64,000 bases of DNA. Source: Luteimonas gilva. GTDB lineage: Bacteria; Pseudomonadota; Gammaproteobacteria; Xanthomonadales; Xanthomonadaceae. The translations under genes were made by a program, and so were the position numbers. Shown here piece after piece: positions 15,505-23,880 of the stretch (position 1 is its first letter; the number at the start of each line of letters is the position of its first letter). The stretch lies in the NCBI RefSeq assembly GCF_005239095.1, contig NZ_SZUA01000001.1, positions 770,848-834,847 on the forward strand. Direction: 5' to 3'. Under the pieces are notes generated by a model. The model ran no database searches. It was not told the DNA's origin and worked only from the letters and a program-made list of their open reading frames with translations.

Positions 15505-15996
15505 TTGCGCAACCATCGTCCTTACTTCGCCTTTGCGCTGGCCTGCCTAACCGCCTTGGCGACTTCCCCCTCGATCGCAAAAGAAGTCGATACCGCCGCC
15601 GAAGAACAAGCGATCCGGCATGTCGACGCTGCCTGGTCCAAAAACCTGCAATCGAAGAACCTGGATGCGGTGATGGAGAACTACGCGGAGGACGCCGCGT
15701 TCCTCGTACCCAACCAGCCGATCATCGTCGGCAAGGAAAAGATCCGCGACTGGTTCAAAGCCAGAATCGCGACTCCCGGTTACACCGCCACCTTCGCCCC
15801 CACCAAAATCGTCGTTTCGTCGGCAGGCGACATGGCCTACGAACTCGGCACTTTCGCAGCCTCGGCGCAAGCGGCCGACGGAAGCACCGCCCGATCGGTC
15901 GGTAAGCATTTGGTGACATGGGAGAAGCGCAATGGCCGTTGGTTGGTGGCCGCCGAAGCCATCAGCACGGACTCGCCGCCTCCGCCGCGAAAGTAA
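15505..15996 (+). CDS. Secreted SnoaL-like (DUF4440/SgcJ type) protein
   Basis: 163 residues from a TTG start at 15505, preceded at nine bases by GGAG. This start gives a good signal peptide (basic RNHR, then FAFALACLTALATSPSIA, cleavage before KEV). The ATG at 15397 in the same frame would overlap the MarR gene and give no signal. The mature part is an NTF2-like cone fold: AIRHVDAAWSKNLQSKNLDAVMENYAEDAAFL, IIVGKEKIRDWFKA and a final TWEKRNGRWLVAAEAIS. Such proteins bind small ligands or act as isomerases; the substrate is unknown. It follows the MarR gene by 67 bases and may share its operon. Confidence 0.8.
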   Translation: MRNHRPYFAFALACLTALATSPSIAKEVDTAAEEQAIRHVDAAWSKNLQSKNLDAVMENYAEDAAFLVPNQPIIVGKEKIRDWFKARIATPGYTATFAPTKIVVSSAGDMAYELGTFAASAQAADGSTARSVGKHLVTWEKRNGRWLVAAEAISTDSPPPPRK

Positions 15997-16078
15997 TAAT
16001 CCGCTATCCGCCCCGGCCGCCGCATATCGCAGCGGCCGACAGGCGCCATCGTATCGATAGCCAGGCTATGCTGCGCGC

Positions 16079-16672
16079 ATGGAAAACGCCGACCCCACCG
16101 ACCGCCCCAGCTTCGGCGACCGCCTCCGCGAAAAACTGCCGGAAATATTGATCGAAGCCTGTTCGGTCGCGTTGGCGGTCGTGCTCGCGCTGTGGGCGAG
16201 CGAGTGGCGGGACAATCGCGAGCTCGACCGCGATGCGGCGCAGCGCAAGCAAGCCGTGGCGGCGGAAATGCGCGGCAACCTGGCGGAACTGGAAAGCGCG
16301 CGGCCCATGCTGCAGAAGAACCTGGACACCGCTAGGAACTACCTGAAGCCGGAAAACGCCGAAAAGACGCGCTCGCTGGAATTCAACCTGCAGCTTTCCC
16401 TGCTGTCCGCCGCGGCATGGAATACCGCGCAGTCCGCGGAATCGGCGCGGCGGCTCGAATCGGAGTGGAGCATTCCCGTCGCGCGCACCTACGAACTGCA
16501 AGCCTTGTATCAGCGCCAACAGGAATTGGCGATGGACACGCTGGCCGGGCTGGGCGCCGAGGGCGAAGACCAGCCTCCTTCCCGCAGGAGCGTGCGCGAG
16601 ATGGCGCATTCGATCAGCACGCTAATCGAGCTCAACGAACAGCTGACGGCGGCCTACAAGCAACGCCTATAA
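16079..16672 (+). CDS. Uncharacterised single-helix membrane protein
   Basis: 197 residues. A short acidic N-terminus precedes one membrane helix at about residues 22-42 (ILIEACSVALAVVLALWASEW), then a long charged helical region (NRELDRDAAQRKQAVAAEMRGNLAELESAR) that probably forms a coiled coil, and further helices to the end. Plus-strand neighbours are not closely spaced (81 bases upstream, no gene for 96 bases downstream). It resembles small hypothetical proteins of this order with a membrane helix followed by WASEWRDNRE; I assign no function. Confidence 0.7.
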   Translation: MENADPTDRPSFGDRLREKLPEILIEACSVALAVVLALWASEWRDNRELDRDAAQRKQAVAAEMRGNLAELESARPMLQKNLDTARNYLKPENAEKTRSLEFNLQLSLLSAAAWNTAQSAESARRLESEWSIPVARTYELQALYQRQQELAMDTLAGLGAEGEDQPPSRRSVREMAHSISTLIELNEQLTAAYKQRL

Positions 16673-16768
16673 CCCATAGATTGGGGTGAAACTCCAACAA
16701 CGCCCCACATCCGCGACGGCGACGCCATCCGAAAGATAGCGTGTTGGGGTTCGCCCAACCTACCTCGC

Positions 16769-17221
16769 TCAGCCATCTTTGTCGGTAGCGATCCACCCGT
16801 CCCGCTTCCCTGACCAAACGATATACATCAAGCATTCATCGCTCAGGCAGGCGTCGGTGTGCGCACGGCCGCCGGGCTGGAACCAGTAGCCGCCCGGGCC
16901 CATGGCCTCGGCCTTTTCTTCCGATTGCGCCTTGCTCCAATGCTTCATCCGCCCGCTGATCACCACCAACTGGTAATCCGACGAATGCACGTGCATGACG
17001 TTGCGGCCTTTGTTGAGCTTCATCCGCATCAGCATCGTCGAAGGCCCTTTCTCCGGATCGCCGCGCAACACCGCGACCTGGGTGCCGTTGGGCGCGGCCG
17101 GATTCGAGGGCACGAACTTGGCCGCTTCGAGCGGCGCGACGATCATGGGTTCTTTGGAGACCTGCGAATGCGCGCTGCCGGCGGCGAACGCGAAAGGGAC
17201 GATCAGCAAGGCGATCTTCAT
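16769..17221 (-). CDS. Periplasmic cupin-domain protein
   Basis: 150 residues from the ATG at 17221, chosen because it gives a clean signal peptide (MKIALLIVPFAFAAGSAHS) and has AAGGG upstream; the longer open frame adds 14 basic residues. The mature part is a single cupin barrel: TMLMRMKLNKGRNVMHVHSSDYQLVVISGRMKHW, with HVH as the candidate metal ligands, and GGYWFQPGGRAHTDACL with the second motif His. Two Cys (ACLSDEC) near the C-terminus may form a disulfide. Enzymatic role unknown. Confidence 0.8.
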   Translation of the reverse strand: MKIALLIVPFAFAAGSAHSQVSKEPMIVAPLEAAKFVPSNPAAPNGTQVAVLRGDPEKGPSTMLMRMKLNKGRNVMHVHSSDYQLVVISGRMKHWSKAQSEEKAEAMGPGGYWFQPGGRAHTDACLSDECLMYIVWSGKRDGWIATDKDG

Positions 17222-17259
17222 GCGGACCCTTCGTATGAGCGGCCGCAGCGGCCGTAATT

Positions 17260-17637
17260 TCAATTGTGCGATCCGCCCCGGGCCGAAATCGTTTGCTCCA
17301 ATCGCTCCAGCAATTGGCCGATGCGATAAGGCTTGGAGAGAAAGGCCACATCCTTGGGAATTTCGGGCAGCTGGCCCTTGGCGAAACCGGAAGCCAGGAC
17401 GACCCCGATCCCAGGCCGGATCTTAGCCGCTTCAGCGGCGAGATCAATTCCGGACATGCCGTTCGGCATGCTGACGTCGCTGAAGATCGCGTCGATCCGC
17501 GCCGGACCGCGCAATATTTCGAGGGCGCCGGGGCCGTCGACGGCGACGAGCACCTCGTAACCGCTGTCCTGCAACGCTTCGACGACCACGTCGCGCAGCG
17601 ATTGTTCGTCGTCCACGAACAGCACCGAACGGCTCAT
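17260..17637 (-). CDS. Single-domain response regulator (receiver only)
   Basis: 125-residue CheY-like protein. The acidic pair is in VLFVDDEQ (D9, D10), the phosphoacceptor is D54 in AIFSDVSMPNG, and the conserved Lys is in FLSKPYR. There is no output domain, so it would signal by protein contact or phosphotransfer. The ATG at 17637 overlaps the stop of the histidine kinase by 4 bases (ATGA), which decides the start over an upstream ATG and points to coupled translation and a cognate pair. Confidence 0.92.
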   Translation of the reverse strand: MSRSVLFVDDEQSLRDVVVEALQDSGYEVLVAVDGPGALEILRGPARIDAIFSDVSMPNGMSGIDLAAEAAKIRPGIGVVLASGFAKGQLPEIPKDVAFLSKPYRIGQLLERLEQTISARGGSHN

Positions 17638-18788
17638 GGCGCGCTTGCCGGCAAACAAATCGATACGCGGCTGCCCTCGCCTTCCTCGCTGCGCAGCTCA
17701 GCGAAGCCGCCGGATTGCGAAGCGAAACCGAAAACCTGGCTCAAGCCCAGGCCGCTGCCCTTGCCGATTTCCTTGGTGGTGAAAAAAGGCTCGACGGCGC
17801 GTTGCAGCAGCGCCTCGCTCATGCCCACGCCGGTATCGCTGACGGCGACGCAGACGTAATCGGAAGCGGCGGCTTCCGGCCGGTCCGGCGGAGCGGTACG
17901 CCGCAAATGGGTGGCGATGGAGATCCTGCCGCCGTCGGGCATGGCATCGCGCGCGTTGATGACGAGGTTGAGGACGGCGGCTTCGAATTGGGTGGCGTCG
18001 ACCAGCGCCTGCGGCAGATCGCTGGCGAGATCGAAGACGATCGTGATCGCAGTATCGCAAGCGCGGCGGTAAAGCGCTTCTGAACGCCGCAACAGATCAT
18101 TGATGTCGTGCGCTTCGGGCGCGAGGCTCTGGCCTCGGGCGAACGCCAGCAATTGCCGGGTCAGCAGCGCGCCGCGGTCGGCGGCGCGCATCGCCCCGTC
18201 CGCCAGCCGCTCGACTCTGCCCGCGTCGTCGTGATGCGCCTTGATCAAATCCAGGCTGTTGACGATCACGGTGAGCAGATTGTTGAAATCGTGCGCCAAG
18301 CCGAAGGTCAGCTTGCCGATCGCCTCGATTTTCTGCGATTGAATCAGGGCCTGCTGGGCGTGTTCCAAACGCCTCTGCGCCTCGTAGCGGTCGGTGACGT
18401 CGCGAGTGATCTTGGCGTAGCCGATCAGCTCGCCGTCCCGCCAAATAGGATCCAGGACGATGCTGGCCCGGAAGCGCGTGCCGTCTTTGCGCATCCGCCA
18501 ACCTTCCTTCTCGTAACGGCCGTGTTCGCGCGCCATGCGCAGGCCGTACTCGGGCTCGCCCGCAAGACGGTCTTCCTCGGTATAGAAGCGTGAGAAATGC
18601 TCGCCGACGATCTCTTCGCGAGTGTAGCCCTTGATCCGCTGGCCGCCGGGATTCCAATTGCGGATATACCCGTACGGATCCAGCATATAGATCGCATAAT
18701 CGGTGATGCTTTGGACCAACAGCCGGAACTGCTGTTCGTCGTCGGTGAGCGGAATGGTGGCCGGTGTGGCGATAGGCAACGCTGACAT
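17634..18788 (-). CDS. PAS-domain sensor histidine kinase
   Basis: 384 residues, no membrane helix, so cytoplasmic sensing. An N-terminal PAS domain covers about 20-145 (ITDYAIYMLDPYGYIRNWNPGGQRIKGY, FYTEEDR, PAC-type end GYAKITRDVTDRYEAQRR). The dimerisation/H-box region is near 172 (GLAHDFNNLLTVIVNSLD, with the His of AHDFNN). The ATPase has an N-box (VLNLVINARDAMPDGG), G1 (VSDTGVGM), F (EPFFTTKEIGKGSGLGLSQV) and G2. This is the orphan-type HDFNNLL subfamily, usually paired with a receiver as here. The PAS signal is unknown; no Cys typical of LOV photosensors is evident. Confidence 0.93.
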   Translation of the reverse strand: MSALPIATPATIPLTDDEQQFRLLVQSITDYAIYMLDPYGYIRNWNPGGQRIKGYTREEIVGEHFSRFYTEEDRLAGEPEYGLRMAREHGRYEKEGWRMRKDGTRFRASIVLDPIWRDGELIGYAKITRDVTDRYEAQRRLEHAQQALIQSQKIEAIGKLTFGLAHDFNNLLTVIVNSLDLIKAHHDDAGRVERLADGAMRAADRGALLTRQLLAFARGQSLAPEAHDINDLLRRSEALYRRACDTAITIVFDLASDLPQALVDATQFEAAVLNLVINARDAMPDGGRISIATHLRRTAPPDRPEAAASDYVCVAVSDTGVGMSEALLQRAVEPFFTTKEIGKGSGLGLSQVFGFASQSGGFAELRSEEGEGSRVSICLPASAP

Positions 18789-18861
18789 CGAACGCCCCTG
18801 ATGAATGGGGCAGGCTGAATGGCGGCCCGTGAAGGCGTTGTCTACGCCCCGGCTGAAGGAT

Positions 18862-20481
18862 TCAGACCGCTTTGCCGATCCGCAATGCGCTCACCCGTTC
18901 CGGCGCGGCGAAGCTGTCGCTGCGCGCCACCGCCCAGAAATGCTTGAACACGGCGTGGTCGGGAATGCCGGCGAGCAGTTCGCCGGGCCGCAGGAAGTTG
19001 TACAGCGTCCCCAACGACTGGATTTCAACGGCCGATACGCGACGCAGGATGTGTTCGGGCCCCAATTGCGACGGGTGCTCCAAGCCTGCTGCGCACAACA
19101 GATCGCGCAACGCCTTCAGCGTATTCTCGTGATAGTTGAAGACGCGGGTAGCCTTGTCCGGCACGTCCAGCTTCTTCCAGCGCGCCGGGTCCTGAGTCGC
19201 CACGCCGGTCGGGCATTTGTCGGTATGGCAACTCTGCGACTGGATGCAGCCTAGCGCGAACATGAAGCCGCGCGCGGCGTTGCACCAGTCCGCGCCCAGC
19301 GCCAGGATGCGCGCGATTTCGAAAGCGCCGGTGATCTTGCCGGCCGCGCCGATCCGGATCTTGTCGCGCAAATCCAGGCCGACCAAGGTGTTGTGCACCA
19401 GCACCAAGGCTTCGCGCATCGGCACGCCGACGTGCTCGATGAACTCCGCCGGCGCCGCGCCGGTACCGCCCTCGGCGCCGTCGACCACGATGAAATCAGG
19501 CAGCACGCCGGTTTCGGCCATCGCCTTAGCGATGCCGAACCATTCCCACGGATGTCCGATCGCCAACTTGAACCCGGTCGGCTTGCCGCCGGAAAGCTCG
19601 CGCAGCCGGGCGACGAATTGCAGCAAGCCCACCGGCGTCGAGAACGCGCTGTGCTGCGCGGGCGACACGCACTCCACGCCTTCGGGCACGCCGCGCGTGG
19701 CCGCGATCTCGGCGCTGACCTTGGCCGCGGGCAATACGCCGCCATGGCCCGGCTTGGCGCCTTGCGAGAGCTTGATTTCGATCATCTTCACTTGCGGGTC
19801 GTGCGCGTTCTTGGCGAAGCGCGCTTCGTCGAAGCGGCCGCCCTCGTCGCGACAACCGAAATAACCCGAACCGATTTCCCAAACGAGGTCGCCGCCGTTC
19901 TCGCGATGGTACGGAGAGATCGAACCCTCGCCGGTGTCGTGATAGAACCCGCCGCGCTTGGCGCCGGCGTTCAGCGCGCGGATCGCGTTCGCCGACAAAG
20001 AGCCGAAGCTCATCGCCGAGATGTTGAACACGCTGGCGTCGTAAGGCTGGGCCGCGTTCTCGCCGATGCGGATGCGGAAATCGTGCGAGGCGATCTTGGT
20101 CGGAACCATCGAATGGTTGATCCATTCGTAGTCGACGCTGTACACGTCGCGCTCGGTGCCGAACGGCACCACGTCCAGCGCCCGCTTCGCGCGCTGGTAG
20201 ACGAGCGCGCGCTGCTCGCGCGAGAACGGCGATTCCTGCAGATCGCTTTCGATGAAATATTGGCGGATTTCCGGGCCGATCGACTCCAACCCGTAGCGGA
20301 AATGCGCCAGGATCGGATAGTTGCGGCGCAAGGTGCTGCGTTTCTGCAGCAAGTCCCAGGTGCCCAGCAACGAGAGCGGGCCGAAGACCGCGACGCCCCA
20401 CCACCCGCCAGGGTGCGTCGCCGCCAAGGCCAACGACACGGCGAACAGCAGCAGGCTGGCGAAGTAGGCGGCGTAGCGCAT
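18862..20481 (-). CDS. FMN-binding glutamate synthase family protein, membrane-anchored
   Basis: 539 residues matching the single-domain (archaeal-type) GltB homologues rather than full glutamate synthase. Two hydrophobic N-terminal stretches (AAYFASLLLFAVSLALAA and GWWGVAVFGPLSLLG) suggest a membrane anchor. The barrel carries NISAMSFGSLSANAIRAL, HDTGEGSISPYH, KPGHGGVLPA and IVVDGAEGGTGAAP, with CIQSQSCHTDKCPTG supplying three Cys for a 3Fe-4S cluster. There is no amidotransferase domain, so the physiological substrate is uncertain. It starts two bases after the UDP-sugar dehydrogenase stop, implying one transcript. Confidence 0.88.
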   Translation of the reverse strand: MRYAAYFASLLLFAVSLALAATHPGGWWGVAVFGPLSLLGTWDLLQKRSTLRRNYPILAHFRYGLESIGPEIRQYFIESDLQESPFSREQRALVYQRAKRALDVVPFGTERDVYSVDYEWINHSMVPTKIASHDFRIRIGENAAQPYDASVFNISAMSFGSLSANAIRALNAGAKRGGFYHDTGEGSISPYHRENGGDLVWEIGSGYFGCRDEGGRFDEARFAKNAHDPQVKMIEIKLSQGAKPGHGGVLPAAKVSAEIAATRGVPEGVECVSPAQHSAFSTPVGLLQFVARLRELSGGKPTGFKLAIGHPWEWFGIAKAMAETGVLPDFIVVDGAEGGTGAAPAEFIEHVGVPMREALVLVHNTLVGLDLRDKIRIGAAGKITGAFEIARILALGADWCNAARGFMFALGCIQSQSCHTDKCPTGVATQDPARWKKLDVPDKATRVFNYHENTLKALRDLLCAAGLEHPSQLGPEHILRRVSAVEIQSLGTLYNFLRPGELLAGIPDHAVFKHFWAVARSDSFAAPERVSALRIGKAV

Positions 20482-20483
20482 GG

Positions 20484-21761
20484 CTACAGCCTATCGTCCA
20501 CCGCGTCGCGCGGCCAGACCGACTTGACGTCGTACACCGCCGCGCCGGCTTTGCCGAGGCTCCGAATCTCTTCCGCGGTCATTTGCGCGAACTGGCGGTG
20601 GGCTACGCCCAGCACGACCGCGTCGTACGCGCCGCGATCGGGCGCCTCGACCGGGCGCAGCCCGAATTCGCGCTCGGCTTCATCGGCGTCGGCCCAGGGA
20701 TCCCACACGTCGACGGCGACGCCCGCTTCGCTCAGCGCGGCGATCACGTTCGCCACCCGGCTGTTGCGCAGATCCGGCGTGTTTTCCTTGAAGCTCAGCC
20801 CCAGCACCAGCGCCCTCGCCCGCTCCGGTTCGACGCCGCGTTCGCGCAGCAGGGTCAGGATGCGGTCGGCGACGTGCCGTTCGACCTTGTTGTTGACGGA
20901 GCGCGCGGTTTCGATCAAATCCGGGTGATAGCCGACCGATTCGGACTTGTGCATCAAGTAGTACGGATCGACGCCGATGCAATGCCCGCCGACCAAGCCC
21001 GGCCGGAACGGCAGGAAATTCCATTTGGTGCCGGCGGCCTCCAGCACATCCATCGTGTCGATGCCGAGTTTGTCGAAGATCAGCGCCAGTTCGTTGATCA
21101 AAGCGATGTTGACGTCGCGCTGCACGTTCTCGATCACCTTGGCGGCTTCGGCCACTCGGATCGACGGCGCGCGATAGGTGCCGGCGGTGATGATCGAGGC
21201 GTAGAGCTTGTCGACGAAGTCGGCGACTTCGGGAGTGGAGCCCGAGGTCACCTTGACGATCGAAGTCAACGGCCGCTTGCGGTCGCCGGGATTGATGCGC
21301 TCCGGGCTGTAGCCGCAGAAGAAATCCTCGTTGAACTTCAGGCCCGAGCCCTGCTCGAGGATGGGCACGCACACTTCCTCGGTCGTGCCCGGGTAAACGG
21401 TGGATTCGTAGATCACGATGTCGCCGCGTTTGAGCACGGACGCGAGCATTTCGCTGGCGCGCTGCAATGGACGCAAATCCGGATGCTGTTCGGCGTCGAT
21501 CGGTGTTGGGACGGTAACGATATAAATGTCGCAGCGGCGCAAAGCTTCTACGTTATCGGCATAGCGGACTCGCGAGGCCGCTTGCAGCTCCGGCGTGTCG
21601 GTCTCGAGGGTGCGGTCCCGCCCTTCCCGCAATTCGGCCACGCGTTGCGCGTCGATGTCGAATCCGACCACCTCCCGGCGCTTGCCGAATTCCACTGCCA
21701 GCGGCAGGCCCACATAACCCAGGCCGACGATGGCGATACGGACGTTGTCGATGTCGCGCAT
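20484..21761 (-). CDS. UDP-N-acetyl-hexosamine 6-dehydrogenase (TviB/VipA family)
   Basis: 425 residues from the ATG at 21761; the upstream extension is arginine-rich and not family-like. An NAD-binding motif is at the start (IAIVGLGYVGLPLAVEFG), then VPTPID, the glutamate-containing ESTVYPGTTEEVC, GYSPERINPGD, AAKVIENVQRDVNIALINE, and the catalytic Cys in GGHCIGVDPYYL near 265. The YSPERINPGD sequence points to the TviB/WbpA-like group that oxidises UDP-GlcNAc or UDP-GalNAc to uronates for polysaccharide, rather than UDP-glucose dehydrogenase. No glycosyltransferase cluster adjoins it. Confidence 0.9.
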   Translation of the reverse strand: MRDIDNVRIAIVGLGYVGLPLAVEFGKRREVVGFDIDAQRVAELREGRDRTLETDTPELQAASRVRYADNVEALRRCDIYIVTVPTPIDAEQHPDLRPLQRASEMLASVLKRGDIVIYESTVYPGTTEEVCVPILEQGSGLKFNEDFFCGYSPERINPGDRKRPLTSIVKVTSGSTPEVADFVDKLYASIITAGTYRAPSIRVAEAAKVIENVQRDVNIALINELALIFDKLGIDTMDVLEAAGTKWNFLPFRPGLVGGHCIGVDPYYLMHKSESVGYHPDLIETARSVNNKVERHVADRILTLLRERGVEPERARALVLGLSFKENTPDLRNSRVANVIAALSEAGVAVDVWDPWADADEAEREFGLRPVEAPDRGAYDAVVLGVAHRQFAQMTAEEIRSLGKAGAAVYDVKSVWPRDAVDDRL

Positions 21762-21935
21762 GCGGGTCCTATGCGAATGGCCTATCCGACCGGGTAGCCG
21801 GCATTCTCCTGCCGATTCAGCGCGATTGTGGCTCGTCGCCCCCCGCATGTGTCAACGAAGAAATTGGCTCGCGCGCGACCCAGCAACCCTCCATCGATGG
21901 GGGCGTTATCATCCAAGCGCCCGGAGGAAGGGATC

Positions 21936-22583
21936 ATGCGAACATTCATAGCGCCACTCGTCATAGCCGCATACCTTGCCGCCGGAGGTTGCAGCTCGGG
22001 CATCGAAACGACGCGCTCATCCGTCGCGACCGGACCGGAGGCCAGGGCAATCATCGCCGCATCGCTCGCGGAGATGAACTACCGAGGAGTTCCGCCGCCG
22101 CCACCGGACCGAAGCGAGGCGGTGAGACCGCAAGCGCCACGGGATATTCTGGTTTCTTCCACAAGCCTTTGCTTCGGAGTCCAAAGCGCGGCCGAAGTGA
22201 GCGAGTGCGCGCCTTTGGATGCTTTAGAAACGCCCAGGATCGGTAACTTCGTTTCAAAAAAGCTCCGCGACGATCTTTTGCGCGCAAACGCTTCGCGCCG
22301 CCCAATCGATCTTGCAGGCTTACCGAGAGTCCGGGTCGTAAATGCCTCCGAGACTATCAAACTCACCCACTATCGTTCCTGGAAAGCGTTCTACGATCGC
22401 TACCCAAACACTGCGGGATGGGTTGAAGCCTCTCTGCCCGTACTCACTCCGGACAAATCCCATGCGCTCGTCTATCTGGAGCATCGCTGCGATGGCTTAT
22501 GCGGGACAGGCACTCTGCTCTATCTGCAACGCACGCCCAACGGCTGGGTGGTGGAGAAGAAGAGAGGGCTTTGGGTAGCCTGA
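21936..22583 (+). CDS. Uncharacterised lipoprotein
   Basis: 215 residues. The ATG at 21936 was chosen because GGAGGAAGGG lies just upstream and because it yields a lipoprotein signal (MRTFIAPLVIAAYLAAGGC, Cys19). After a Ser-rich start and a Pro run (GVPPPPPDRSE) there is a domain of about 150 residues with four Cys (SLCFGVQ, SECAPL, HRCDGLCGTG) that could form two disulfides, ending LLYLQRTPNGWVVEKKRGLW. That ending resembles NTF2-like or immune-type secreted proteins, but I do not recognise the family. The base composition is visibly less G+C rich than most neighbours. Confidence 0.78.
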   Translation: MRTFIAPLVIAAYLAAGGCSSGIETTRSSVATGPEARAIIAASLAEMNYRGVPPPPPDRSEAVRPQAPRDILVSSTSLCFGVQSAAEVSECAPLDALETPRIGNFVSKKLRDDLLRANASRRPIDLAGLPRVRVVNASETIKLTHYRSWKAFYDRYPNTAGWVEASLPVLTPDKSHALVYLEHRCDGLCGTGTLLYLQRTPNGWVVEKKRGLWVA

Positions 22584-22618
22584 AAGCAAAGCCCAACAAC
22601 GAATTCATACTCGGCAGA

Positions 22619-22700
22619 GGTGCCCGGGGCGGGGTCCCGCATGGCCTTGCGGCCGAGGGATTTTAAGTCCCTTGTGTATACCCGTTTCGCCATCCGAGCG
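22619..22700 (-). pseudogene. Decayed copy of tRNA-Leu(UAA)
   Basis: Aligns along its length with the intact tRNA-Leu at 23643-23729, including the anticodon arm GGGATTTTAAGTCCC and variable arm GGCCTTGCGGCC. It has lost five bases in the T-arm (GGGGTCCCGC instead of GGGGGTCGAACCCGC), and its acceptor start is altered (CATCCGAGC for CACCCGGGC), so it cannot fold properly. A GAATTC 12 bases before the repeat is shared by both copies, suggesting the duplication extends further. The two copies flank the gene at 22836. Confidence 0.85.
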
Positions 22701-22835
22701 CGGTCGGATCCGGCGCGCGCCTCGACCGGTTCCGAAGCATGCTCTATTCTGCCGCCCGACCCTTGCGCCCCGTTCCAACGGGTCGCGAGGCCGTTCGGCA
22801 CGAATACTTCGCATACCGTTTATTTAGGAAAGCTC

Positions 22836-23627
22836 TTGAGACCACAATCGATCCACGAAATCGAGCTATGGCGGGCCGAAATCGCAGCCACCACTCCAGG
22901 CAACCCTGCCCTTTGCGGCTGGAATTCCTATTCGCAATGCGACGAGGACGGCATCATTCGGGAATGCCTGCGCCTCATCTCGTCGTCGGTCTCGCTTTCG
23001 AAGACCTTCGTCGAAATCGGTTGCGGCAATGGCCTGGAGAACAATACCCACCAACTCGCCCTCGACGGCTATCGGGGCTGCTGGGTAGACGGGGATCCCA
23101 CCAATATCCGGCACATCGAAAAAGAGCTGGAGACCCTGAAAAGCAAATCCCTTTGGGCGCAGCATTCTTTCGTCACGCTCGAAAACGTCTCCGCCCTGAT
23201 GTCCGAATTCCGGGATTACCTGGGTACCGGAGACATCGACTTCTTTTCGTTCGATACCGATGGGAACGACATCCATCTCGTTCGCGAAGCGCTGCGGACG
23301 ATAGCGCCCAAGCTCGTCTGCGTCGAATACAACGGCAAATTTCCCCCGCCGACAAGGCTCGAGATGGACTATGCGCCCGATCATGGCTGGGCCTATGACG
23401 ACTATTACGGCGCATCGTTGCAGTCCTGGGTCGACAGGCTGACCGACTACACCCTCGTATGCTGCAACATGAGCGGCGTAAACGCCTTCTTCGTGCGCAA
23501 AGATCTCGCAAACGCGTTTCCCGCCTATTCCGTCGAACAGTTGTACCAGCCGTGCCGATATTGGCTCATCGGCATCACGGGGCATCCGCACAGCTTGAAG
23601 TGGCTGAAACAACTCACTCGTGGCTGA
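22836..23627 (+). CDS. FkbM-like SAM-dependent methyltransferase-fold protein between tRNA-Leu repeats
   Basis: 263 residues from a TTG start with AGGAA five bases upstream. The longer in-frame start at 22620 runs through the decayed tRNA and is rejected. Early motif NSYSQCDEDGIIRECLRLI is typical of FkbM-like proteins. A SAM-binding loop FVEIGCGNGLENNT is near residue 70, an acidic residue follows in GYRGCWVDGDP, and IDFFSFDTDGNDIHLVREAL and LVCVEYNGKF come later. Such proteins often methylate sugars in surface polysaccharides or are inactive relatives. Base composition is lower in G+C than the flanks. It is bounded by the repeats at 22619 and 23643. Confidence 0.8.
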   Translation: MRPQSIHEIELWRAEIAATTPGNPALCGWNSYSQCDEDGIIRECLRLISSSVSLSKTFVEIGCGNGLENNTHQLALDGYRGCWVDGDPTNIRHIEKELETLKSKSLWAQHSFVTLENVSALMSEFRDYLGTGDIDFFSFDTDGNDIHLVREALRTIAPKLVCVEYNGKFPPPTRLEMDYAPDHGWAYDDYYGASLQSWVDRLTDYTLVCCNMSGVNAFFVRKDLANAFPAYSVEQLYQPCRYWLIGITGHPHSLKWLKQLTRG

Positions 23628-23642
23628 ATTCGTTCGCCTAAT

Positions 23643-23729
23643 TGGTGCCCGGGGCGGGGGTCGAACCCGCATGGCCTTGCGGCCGAGGGATTTTAAGTCC
23701 CTTGCGTATACCAGTTTCGCCACCCGGGC
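23643..23729 (-). tRNA. tRNA-Leu (anticodon UAA)
   Basis: 87 bases including CCA. Acceptor GCCCGGG pairs with CCCGGGC. The anticodon loop CTTAAAA has TAA as anticodon. A long variable arm (CGGCCGCAAGGCCA) and T-arm GCGGGTTCGACCCCCGC are present. By position after pgsA, Gly and Cys tRNAs it corresponds to E. coli leuZ. tRNA-Leu genes are frequent insertion sites for integrating elements. Confidence 0.96.
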
Positions 23730-23782
23730 GCGGGCGGCCCGGGCGCTTTGACGGCCAAGGCGATACGCATGTTAAGCGCGCA

Positions 23783-23808
23783 ACAAAAAACCCGCACCTG
23801 GCGGGTTT
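23783..23808 (-). terminator. Hairpin with T-tract between tRNA-Cys and tRNA-Leu
   Basis: On the minus strand AAACCCGC and GCGGGTTT arms around a 5-base loop are followed by TTTTTTGTTG. It may separate tRNA-Leu from the upstream tRNAs, so that tRNA-Leu needs its own promoter, or act as a processing signal. Confidence 0.7.
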
Positions 23809-23880
23809 ATCCGGACTGAGTAATTTGCGGAGCGAAGCCTGATTTTGCGGAGCGGCCACTGTCGCAAGATGCTGAAGAAT

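Noticed and set aside
22619-22700. Functional second tRNA-Leu
   Set aside because: The T-arm is short by five bases and acceptor pairing is damaged.
22620-22835. Longer start of the FkbM-like gene
   Set aside because: This part would translate the decayed tRNA-Leu; the TTG at 22836 has its own ribosome site and fits the family start.
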